From Pisaster brevispinus (Eukaryota; Echinodermata; Asteroidea; Forcipulatida; Asteriidae), in assembly GCA_023634235.1 (NCBI GenBank), contig JAMKCF010000003.1, positions 11,812,742 through 11,876,741 of the forward strand: a DNA stretch of 64,000 nt, given 5' to 3'. The notes beneath the pieces were generated by a model that had not been told where the DNA came from, made no database searches, and was given only the letters and a program-made list of their open reading frames with translations. Shown piece after piece: positions 21,311-31,000 of the stretch. Position numbers and translations under genes: made by a program. Every line of letters starts with the position of its first letter. Within the stretch, counting starts at the first letter, position 1.

Positions 21311-23919
21311 TGAGATGACACCCAGCAACTACAGCACGATGGGAAGGCGTCAGCTTCATCCTCCAGCCTCACCCCAGGCTTACCAGTCACCTTCACTCTC
21401 TCTGAATGTTTCTCAATAATCTTGTCAACGAGACTCTCGAAGCACATCTCGACATTAATGTTGCTCTCTGAGCTTGTCTCGACATACTGGATGTCCAGAT
21501 GGTCCACGAGTCTCTTGATGCTCTCTTCGCTCACTTGACGGTCTACTTTCTTGTGGCAGCGGGTTCCTATGAGAACTGCTTGAGGTGAGGCAGCGTATTT
21601 ATTAAGATCCTCATACCTAAAGGAGAGGGGGACGTCAGATTACAATTCAATCAATAATAGCAGAATAACACACAAATCAATGTGAAATATATTTAGGTTG
21701 TTAAAGACAATAAACCATGTATTTTACAAAATGACATTCACATGTATAATAAATAATAATTTGGTAGACTAATCATCCACAATCCTTACTCGCAGCCAAG
21801 AAGCTGAATTGCTTCTGCAATGATGTAGAGTCGCAGGCACATTGACCCCTATATGACCACGGAGCACAGCCAGAGATCGAAGGTGTTTCATTTTTCCAGT
21901 GGAGAAAAACCCTCCTGGCACAGGAGAGAATCACCGCATAACCCTACTCGCATACATGAGCTAAGCCAGGATTCGAACCAGGGCCACAGCAATGTGAGGT
22001 GAGTGCTTCAAGCACAAGCCCCTTGTGCTACCCACACAATTGTGAACAATTTGAAATGACATACTTGAATAATACAGAATAAATACGAAATAATCTTATT
22101 TTCTAGAAAAGAAAAGTAACCTAGAAAAATATTTATTTATTTATTTATTTTCTTTATTTATTAATTTTGTATAAACATACATACATATATATTTGTTTTG
22201 CATTGTGGTTTCTGTTTTGGTTTCTTCATTCATTTTAATTCCTTGTATTGTACTTGTTGTTCTTGTATTGTTGAGGTCGAATAAATAATAATAATAATAT
22301 GGTGGTCATAGTAGGTGATCATATTTGTTTTAGAAACCTTGAAACATGTATGATTGATACAAATGTGCATACTTAGTAAAATTTTTAACAATTAACAGTA
22401 AATAGCTTCTTTTTCCTTTTAAATAGTGGCCTGACGTTTCAAGTCTAGCTGAGTCTTTCTCTTTTAGCCTTCGAGAAAGACTTTGCTAGGGTCGAAATGT
22501 CAGGCCACTAACCTTTTTTTTTCTTCATTGATACTATAAGTCCTTTTGGCTGGTAAGCAGTTTGCAACAGCTACTACTATTTTTCAGTTAATAGCTTCCT
22601 AAGACATTGTAAGAAAAAACGAAACTTAGAATATGTTAAATCCTAGTGAAAAAAATTCAGTGAAAATTTTTTTCAAAGGAAATTGTTAAACTATTGAGAA
22701 AACTTTTAAAAACCCAATACAACAACATGAAAAACAACTGAAGTATTATTAATACTACAAAACTGTAAATTTTGAAAACAGAAGCAAAACTTACCAGTAC
22801 AGAATGTTCTGAAATGATTTCTCATTGGTAAGATCAAACAAGATCAGTGCACCGGTGATGGTATTGTAATGTGACCTAGTTAGACTTCTGTAACGCTCCA
22901 TACCTAAAACACAATTCAGGGAATCGGTGATTAAAGTTTGTGTTTGTTTGTTTGTTTTTGTTTAGATGATCTTCCCGACAAGGGAACTACCTCAAGTTAC
23001 TGAATCACAATTTGATTTATTGATTTGTGCAATTCATAATCATAGGCATTAAACCATTAGCTCTGGAAACATGAGGAAAAATAAAGTTTAATTCTTGTTA
23101 AACATCTTTTTTTTGGGGGGGGATGGAGGAGGGGGAGAAAGGCCTTAAAACAATCATTTTCTGTAACACAAAGTTGTCAGGTGGGCAGGTTTTTAATAGG
23201 TCAGTCGAGTTACCTGGCACAACAATTTGATTTTTCTTAGAACAATTGAATTCTTTCAGAAAATAACCTCCAAAAGATTTGTTTCCTCTTTGAGAAAGCA
23301 AAGATTGAGGCAAGAAAACTTTGACAGTTTGGTCTAGGATATTAACATGCTGTGGCACGCCTGGAATTTTATCTTTGAGAGGGCAGGGCCATTTGCCCTT
23401 TGCAAAGGGCACTTCCTTTGGGAAATCTTAAAGTCTATGGGAAACTTTTGAAGGGAAATCAAGGACAAGACCAGGGGCAACGGAGGCCATGGCCTCAGTG
23501 GCCTCCATGTAAATCCAGGCCGTGTATTTACATTTTTTCAGGCTGGAATGACTCTTTGGCTGACTATAATACTTGAATTGGGATGGTAAAATTGGATCAC
23601 TATACATTCTAAGAGTTGTGAAATTAGGTTTAAATCGTGTATTTAGGAAGCAGGAACTATATATATAGGGCCTACCTGCAGTATCTTGTATATCCAGTTT
23701 GATCCATCGTCCATTCCTGGTGATCACTTTAGTTCTGACATCCACTGAGTGGTCAGGGCTGTTTGATCTCAATCCAGTGCCCTCATCAACGTACCTTAGC
23801 AACAGGCTCGTCTTGCCGATACCTGCATCACCGATGAGAGCGATCCGTACGTGGTAGCTAATGTCCAAGTTGGACGATGGACTGAGCTTCCGATAGGAGT
23901 CTCCCCGAGGCCGACTCAT
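21292..23919 (-). CDS. Atypical Rab-family protein, possible pseudo-GTPase
   Basis: Three exons join in frame (23919-23676, 22903-22795, 21616-21292) to give 225 aa, the usual Rab length. The P-loop is intact (GDAGIGKT, residues 30-37), as is DTAG (79-82). RYRSLTRSHY and GALILFDLTN match Rab switch II and RabF regions and are closest, from memory, to the Rab39/Rab42 type. Other motifs depart from the family: switch I reads SPDHSVDV where Rabs have SPTIGVDF, so the Mg-coordinating Thr is Asp; the catalytic Gln after DTAG is Met83; the guanine-specificity NKxD is TRCH (136-139); and SAK is SSE. The cysteines (CCSC, 212-215) are followed by ten more residues, so there is no terminal prenylation motif. 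Splice sites are consensus and frames are intact, which argues for a maintained gene. Biochemical loss of GTPase activity is an inference. Confidence 0.88.
21775..22040 (-). mobile_element. tRNA-derived SINE, third family, copy 1
   Basis: The minus strand carries a tRNA-like head with B box GGTTCGAATCCTGGC, then GTGCTCCGTGGTCATATAGG, and ends near TGCGAGTAAGGATTGTGG. A second copy is at 37380-37670. It lies in intron 2 of the Rab-like gene. Confidence 0.65.
22424..22510. repeat. Hairpin repeat, copy 2, with nested stem
   Basis: The outer arms TAGTGGCCTGACGTTTC and GAAATGTCAGGCCACTA enclose an inner stem, GAGTCTTTCTC against GAGAAAGACT. The inner block TTAGCCTTCGAGAAAGACT recurs at about 62850 (TTAGCCTTCAAGAAAGACT). 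Copy 1 at 17317 lacks the inner stem. Confidence 0.7.
23340..23530. repeat. Dispersed repeat, copy 1
   Basis: Shares CTGGAATTTTATCTTTG, GGGCAGGGCCATTT, TTAAAGTCTATGGG and GAGGCCATGGCCTC with the segment at 43555-43910, where a MITE has split the other copy. It lies in intron 1 of the Rab-like gene. Confidence 0.6.
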
Positions 23920-24396
23920 GATCGAGGGACTTTAGGATGGACGGTCAGTTACTCATGACCTGAATGTCATCTTAAATTTGTTGATGGAATTCTTGTTTAA
24001 AAAAATTCATCGAGAGTGGCCCCACACTTATGGTCATCAGGTCAGAGGGCAGGGTGCAGAGTCAAATGGGGGGTGGGGGTTGAGGTACTCTCAGAACTAT
24101 GACCAAAGTATGAGATGAGGTTTTTTGTGTAACAAAAACCTTGACGTTCTAGGCGTTGGGGCTGCAGAATCAGCTAAGATCAGAAATAGAACAGTGTGTC
24201 AAAATTAGCTTATCCATTGTCTAATTGTTCAACCAACTAAATACTAACCAACTAACTCACACACAAACAAAAACTGACAATATGTTCAGACAGAGCTTAA
24301 CTGCTTTTTCTATATTCAGTAACAGAAAATGCAATAGCTGCAATGGGAATGCTACAACTGAGTCTTATCATGGGTAAAGATCAATAGCCATCTTCA

Positions 24397-24596
24397 GCCC
24401 TTTTCACACTACTGAGCCACTCAAGATATAACCCTGAGTTTATCTGGCTTAACCCCATCTCTCCCAAGCATGGGGTATATAGCTATTTCCTGGGAATTGG
24501 CTACCCTGGGATTTGCAAAAATTGGCAAATCAAGTGTGAGAAAATCAAATAAATTTCCCCCAGTCCCAGGAAATGTGTGTAGTGTGAAAGGGGCTA
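24397..24596. mobile_element. Short MITE with AGCCCTTTTCACACTAC ends
   Basis: The left end AGCCCTTTTCACACTAC and the right end GTAGTGTGAAAGGGGCT are inverted repeats about 200 bp apart. A related single end, AGTGGTGTGAAAAGGGCT, occurs at about 25640-25660, with CCTGGGAATT motifs inside. No clear target duplication is seen. Confidence 0.55.
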
Positions 24597-25226
24597 TACA
24601 GTTGGGATATGAATGTATCCACCCACAGGTCTGCAACCATCGGGAGGATGGAGGGTTAAAATTTAAGTGCAACTATCTGTGTCAGCCATGGAGCATTTCT
24701 GTACGTTTACCATCATTAAAATGAGCACATTTGGGGCCTGTATTTCATTTGCCAAATAATGCTGAGTTTGTTTGAAGCAACTACCAAGGAAGAAGGAGCT
24801 TGGTGCATTGCCATTGGCACTATTTATGGGGCTACCACAAACTCACTAGACTTCAGAGAGAATGGAACAATATCCAATAGCAGAACATAAACTTTAATGG
24901 AGACTGACTGACGTGTACCCGGAGATTCGTGTACCCCTAGCTCACTGTAGCTCCTACACCACCCACCACAAGTCTCAGAGGACCAACAGACACACATGAC
25001 GACAGAGAGTTTGGCAATATTTATGCCTTTGGGGTCTAGTTTTCCACTCGGGGGAATTATATTACATAATGTATTCTTTCTTACAGTTATATTATATTCA
25101 AAGCTTTGAAACTATCAGTTAAGACAACTTACTGCAAACCATGGAGATTGAGTGCAGGTGTTCAACAGCATGCAGGAGGCGTGCGGTGTTGTTTACCAAT
25201 GGCACCGTTCATTTGTTGCTACTCAC

Positions 25227-25320
25227 CGGTAACTTTGCTTTTGTCCACCTTCCGGGTTTCAGTTCTTTAAAAGGTGCATGCACCTGTTCACCTGGTCACC
25301 TGTTCCACCTGTTGTTCCGT
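25227..25320 (-). promoter_or_regulatory. Candidate Rab-like gene first exon with E-box cluster
   Basis: On the minus strand TTACCG|GTGAGTAG is a consensus donor at 25227, consistent with a noncoding first exon 1.3 kb upstream of the Rab-like start codon. A possible acceptor is ACATTCAG near 23961. Just upstream are four CACCTG E-boxes, at 25281, 25289, 25297 and 25306. Linkage of this exon to the Rab-like gene is inferred from strand and position. Confidence 0.4.
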
Positions 25321-25504
25321 ACACATGCGCCCTCTATGTAAACACGTAGCCCCCGCCTCCCGTCCACTGACGTTTTTATTACCTCTATTTCTAAAGAGAT
25401 GTGGCTGGTTGAAAGTTTGTTACCAAAAGTTTATTGTTGGAGAAATCAAACGTTTATATCTTCTCTTGCAATTTGACCCCATAAAATAGCTGACTATGAG
25501 CAGA

Positions 25505-25665
25505 CAGCTTCCCAGGGGTTAGCATAGCGTTCATCATCCCTCCCAGGAAAATTGCATTGAGTGTGAAACAACACGGGGTTGTGGTGGGTTTATATCGCCC
25601 TGGGAATTTCCTGGAATTTGATTTCCTGGGAATAAGATCAGTGGTGTGAAAAGGGCTGAAGCCTA
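25505..25665. mobile_element. MITE relic related to 24397-24596
   Basis: It ends in AGTGGTGTGAAAAGGGCTGA, the inverted form of the left end of the 24397 element, and carries the same CCCAGG and CCTGGGAATT motifs. The other end is not clear. Confidence 0.4.
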
Positions 25666-25864
25666 TAGACCATGTTTCATTCATTTCCTTTATTCATTGT
25701 GAATATATAGTTGTGAAGCCAAGGACTCTCAGAAAAGCAAACTGATCACTACACTGGCCAAGAAACCACATGGAGGGAAGATGATTGAGGAAGAACGTTT
25801 AAGTTTAAGATGTAAGAGGAAAATTCTTTATAGACAATTTCCAGGGAAACCCCATGCAATTCAC

Positions 25865-25940
25865 AAAGTGCCCCCATGGGGTTCGAACCGGGTTCTTAGA
25901 GGTGGAAGGTGAGGAAAGATACCACTATGGCAACCTGATA
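25865..25940 (-). mobile_element. tRNA-like SINE fragment
   Basis: The minus strand shows GTTGCCATAGTGGTATC (A-box-like) and CCCGGTTCGAACCCCATGG (B box). The acceptor stem does not pair, so this is not a tRNA gene. Confidence 0.4.
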
Positions 25941-26360
25941 AACTTTGTTTACTAAAAGAGTGACCTTGTGCATTCCAATGCCTTTCTGGCAGGCAAGATA
26001 CACTGGTCATATGGAAAATTTTACAGTTTGTGTCATAATTTCCACATAAATTCAGGAGTTATAAAAGTAACAGCTGTACAAGTTTTGAGATGTGCCCCCT
26101 TTCTTCAAATCAAAAATTGATAAGTTGACAGTTCAATCTCGTCAAGTACAAAGGTGTTTTCCTCAGGGATGTGATAGGCTGTTGAAAAAAAAAACTGAAC
26201 TGTGAGCGCAGAGCGTGAAAGCTTGCGAGGGCGAAAACTTGCGAGCTCCAAGCCTACTTACATGCACTTATCTTTTGTTTTAAAAGCTCTAATCTGCACT
26301 CTGGGGCATTCTATTTGTTTTTTTCTTTATGTTTTTTATGGTCTTAATTTAAAGAAATTT

Positions 26361-26365
<5 letters not shown>

Positions 26366-26399
<34 letters not shown>

Positions 26400-26414
26400 T
26401 TTTTGGGGGGGGGG
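26366..26414. repeat. (TTTA)n microsatellite ending in a G run
   Basis: About ten TTTA units are followed at once by a run of ten G. Other TTTA tracts lie at 22130-22152 and 63478-63550. Confidence 0.9.
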
Positions 26415-26665
26415 TAAAAAAAACCTGGATTTCCAATTAAAAACGGAGAAATCACATCCCTGTTTCCTCCATTGAGCTGTGTACAAATAGTGCCTGCAGG
26501 ATGTCCAGGCTCTGTGGCTCTTTTGTAAACATGTGATATCAACCCAAAGTATGGTTAAACCACCTTTTAAGAGCTATCAACCACTACCTCTTCAAAAACA
26601 TACTGCATCGAACAAAAGTAATGATCCTAGCTACTAGAAACAAAACAGGTCAAGACCAAGTTTTG

Positions 26666-26930
26666 GGGGATCAGGCTAGCTCAGTGGTTTCTTTCGACTC
26701 CTGGACCCCGGTTCGAATCCCACCTTGGACCGGAGCCTTGCATGTGGATTGGATTTTCAGTCCCTGTCAAGCTGATTGCGTAGGGTTTCCTATTGGGGGT
26801 TTTCCTCCCACATCTAAAAACTGAACATTTCTTCTTGTTGCCTTATCACCATCCTGCCATTGGTACTGGCACTGTTGGATGCCTAATGAAATCAACAAAT
26901 GACTTAAACAAAATAAAATAAAACTCAACA
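26666..26930 (+). mobile_element. tRNA-derived SINE, fourth family, full copy
   Basis: The A box GGCTAGCTCAGTGG (26674) and B box GGTTCGAATCCCACC (26710) are followed by a body with TTGCATGTGGATTGG, TTTTCAGTCCCTGTC, GGGTTTTCCTCCCACATC and an AAAATAAAATAAAA tail. Truncated copies are at 27772-27985 and 34373-34520, and a minus-strand scrap is near 35590-35645. Confidence 0.8.
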
Positions 26931-27771
26931 GCATTTAAAATATACCAATCATTTTATTTTCCTCTATTCTGAGAAAGCAAACATATCACTCTCAAGTGAT
27001 TTTTAAAAACACCGCAAAATAAATACTCATACATGTAGCAATATTTTCAATGTAAATACTACTTTGAATGTTACCCTGTGTGCATATATTAATTTAAAAA
27101 TACAAAAACAAATCAAAGACAGAAAACAGTTTCCCGGAACATGACACTTTGTACAAGTTATAATATGAAAGTAAATTCTCTATAAAATGTACCCTTTCAA
27201 CAATAAACTTTAAGTAAAAAAAGTCCAGCTGCCTAGTCAAATTTAGTCAAATTTACTTTTATAAATACATGATAGATTCCCTTGAAATCCAGAATCACTT
27301 CTCTTTACTCACTTTTAAAATTTGGTGGGTTTAAAAAAATTGATGATTCATTTATGGTCAGGTGAAATTGAACCTTCAGTAAAACGGTTAAATGCATCAA
27401 ATATTAAGACAAAAAAGACCAAATAAATACAAACTTTAAAAGTTCCATCTAAGATTATTGGACCATTACAGCCGTTAAAACTCCTCTTACCTATGCACTA
27501 GAGAAGTTAAGAGGGTCGGCTGTTCAGATTATAGACCATGCAATCTATGACATAACATGCTGGCAAAAGAGCCACAAAGCCTGAATTTCCTGCAGCCACA
27601 GTTTGTACATAGCCCGATGGAAAACGTAAGTCTTTTATTTTATGGAGGTTGCACTGTCTGATTTCTATCAAATTTTGATATGAAGATATCATTCAAAACC
27701 ACAGTGGATGATATTGAATGTTCAGATAGTAAGAGTTTGGCATAGTACTTTGTATGTATTCACCACATAAT

Positions 27772-27985
27772 ATCATAGTGCTGTGGACTCCGGTTCGAAT
27801 CCCACCTCAGACCGCAGCCTTGCATGTGGATTGGGTTTTCAGTCCCTACCTGATTGCGTGGGTTTTCCCAAATGGGGTTTTCCTTTCACATCTAAAACTG
27901 AACACTTTTTCTCATTAATCTATTATTGGCAATTATTGTGCTGTTGGATGTGTAAAAATTAATAATATATTAGACAAAATAACAG
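27772..27985 (+). mobile_element. tRNA-derived SINE, fourth family, 5'-truncated
   Basis: Starts within the head (CTCCGGTTCGAATCCCACC) and follows the 26666 copy through GCATGTGGATTGGG and CCTTTCACATCTAAAACTG. It lies just downstream of the SDSL stop codon, possibly within its 3' UTR. Confidence 0.75.
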
Positions 27986-28092
27986 GGGACGATATTTATA
28001 TCATACTGCAGATTGCCATAATACAAGTATGATAAAAAATCATTCACAAAATATCGAAAGACCGGTCAATAATAAAATTAACAACTACGAAA

Positions 28093-31000
28093 TCACAATC
28101 CAACACTGGCTTTGTACTCCATAAGCTTCTGAAGTGTAATTCCATGCCCGCCGCATACGATCACCAGAACAGACTTCAACTCAGGCGGCAGCTTGCCTTC
28201 CTTTTGAAGATCTCCAAGGACATTGCTATAGACACTGGCCAAAGCTGCTCCACACGCTAGTTCAACGAGGATGCGGTGATCATCTAGAAACAGAAAATTC
28301 ATCATGATTTATCTTTTTTTTTTGCCAGATTCCTATTTCTTCCTTAATCACTTTCATGTAAAGTTAAAATGAATTTTAATTCTTAGTTTTACTACTTAAC
28401 ATAAGTAGGATTTGAAACTTTGCATGTGGGAATACATGTACAATCAAGTGAGTTTTACGGAGAAACCATGTAAATAAACTCTCTCTCTATGAGCTTGGTG
28501 ATTCTGAAAAGAAATGCCAGTCCTCTTAGAACCACTATAGCTAGCATAGACAGTTTACTTACATTGTGTCTCGGCAAAACTTGCTTGATTATTCCTAACA
28601 CGAATGTAACACATACAAAGAACAAGAGACCATCGACCAACAAAGGAAAACAAATATATATGCAAACATAGCATGGGAAGCTAGATCGTTGCTCAAAGAA
28701 GCTAATGCTGGCCCCATTGAAAACAGCTAAAACGAGGTGAAACTTACATTATATTTCAATCAAAATATTTTCTTCCAATACGAATATGTTAAATTCTTCC
28801 CCAGACTCAATGACATAACTAAACATTTTCATTTTGAAAAGAAATATTATTATTACTTATTATACTTGAGCCCCTCCCCCCCCCCAGTTGCATCACTGCC
28901 TAGAATTGTGTACACTTTGTGCCTTTCAACTGTTGACCCGAGGGGTCACGTGTATCATCTATACTCACCTGAGAATTGCAGACATCCATAAACAGCGTCC
29001 CGATCATCAACCACCACAGAGTGAATAGGATGCTCTTTGTAGTAGTCCAAGCTGCGCTTACAAACAGTCAGGGCGCCAAGACATTTTGCCCGGCTAGAAA
29101 GAGGGCAAGTTCGGAGAGATGGAAGGAAGATGTGAACAAAATGAATAGGTTAGTAATGGGATGATGCAATATTGAATTTAAACCCATCATATTTTTAAGC
29201 AGCTATGACATTTGCCAACCGCGAAAAAACCTGACAATGGCTTGTGGGTCTGGGTTTTCCCTTATTCTAGACCCAGAACCTCTTGGATGTAATAATTCAT
29301 GAGGTTTACTGGACTCTGTGCATCACCAGAAATACCAGAAATACCAGAAATTTGGGTAATGTCTTACTATAACGAAACATATTGAAGCTCTTCCAAACCC
29401 ACCTTGTTATATCTGGTAGTGTAACCAACTCCCCAGCCAAAACTGCCGCATTGTAACTATCGGCTCCTTTGGTTTCCATGGCAACAACAGGAACATCACT
29501 CCATCCAACCCTCTTCATTCCTTGCACCACGCCGCAGAGCAGACCCCCGCCCCCTACGCAGACGACAACTGCGTCTGGCTTGACCGCTAGCTGGTTGGCA
29601 CTCTCGGTTATGACCGTACTGTGCCCCTCCCTGTGGGCAAATGAAATAATTACCAGAAGTCGTCAGGGCTCAATTTCATAGAGCTGCTTAACGGCCAATT
29701 CTGTGCTTACTGTGCGATTTCCATTTCATAGCGCTGCTTAACGGCCAATTCTGTGCTTACTGTGCCATTTCCATTTCATAGCGCTGCTTAACGGCCAATT
29801 CTGTGCTTACTGTGCGATTTCCATTTCATAGCGCTGCTTAACGGCCAATTCTGTGCTTACTGTATGATTTCCATTTCATAGAGCTGCTTAACGGCCAATT
29901 GTGTGCTTACTGTATGATTTCCATTTCATAGAGCTGCTTAACGGCCAATTGTGTGCTTACTGTGCGATTTCCATTTCATAGCGCTGCTTAACGGCCAATT
30001 CTGTGCTTACTGTATGATTTCCATTTCATAGAGCTGCTTAACGGCCAATTGTGTGCTTACTGTATGATTTCCATTTCATAGAGCTGCTTAACGGCTAATT
30101 GTGTGCTTACTGTATGATTTCCATTTCATAGCGCTGCTTAACGGCCAATTCTGTGCTTACTGTATGATTTCCATTTCATAGAGCTGCTTAACGGCCAATT
30201 CTGTGCTTACTGTATGATTTCCATTTCATAGAGCTGCTTAACGGCCAATTGTGTGCTTACTGTATGATTTCCATTTCATAGAGCTGCTTAACGGCCAATT
30301 GTGTGCTTACTGTATGATTTCCATTTCATAGAGCTGCTTAACGGCCAATTGTGTGCTTACTGTGCCATTTCCATTTCATAGAGCTGCTTAGCGGCCAATT
30401 GTGTGCTTACTGTATGATTTCCATTTCATAGAGCTGCTTAACGGCCAATTGTGTGCTTACTGTGCGATTTCCATTTCATAGAGCTGCTTAACGGCCAGTT
30501 GTGTGCTTACTGTATGATTTCCATTTCATAGAGCTGCTTAACGGCCAATTGTGTGCTTACTGTGCCATTTCCATTTCATAGAGCTGCTTAGCGGCCAATT
30601 GTGTGCTTACTGTATGATTTCCATTTCATAGAGCTGCTTAACGGCCAATTGTGTGCTTACTGTGCGATTTCCATTTCATAGCGCTGCTTAACGGCCAATT
30701 GTGTGCTTACTGTATGATTTCCATTTCATAGAGCTGCTTAACGGCCAATTGTGTGCTTACTGTGCCATTTCCATTTCATAGAGCTGCTTAGCGGCCAATT
30801 GTGTGCTTACTGTATGATTTCCATTTCATAGAGCTGCTTAACGGCCAATTGTGTGCTTACTGTGCCATTTCCATTTCATAGAGGTGCTTAGCGTCCAACT
30901 GTGTGCTTACTGTGTGATTTCCATTTCATAGAACTGCTTAACGGCCAATTGTGTGCTTACTGTGTGATTTCCATTTCCTAGAGCTGCTTAACGGCCAATT

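Noticed and set aside
26666..26740. tRNA gene
   Set aside because: A and B boxes are present but acceptor and anticodon stems do not pair, and the sequence continues into a SINE body with an A-rich tail. The same applies to the other GGTTCGAAT-type sites outside the two tRNA-His genes.
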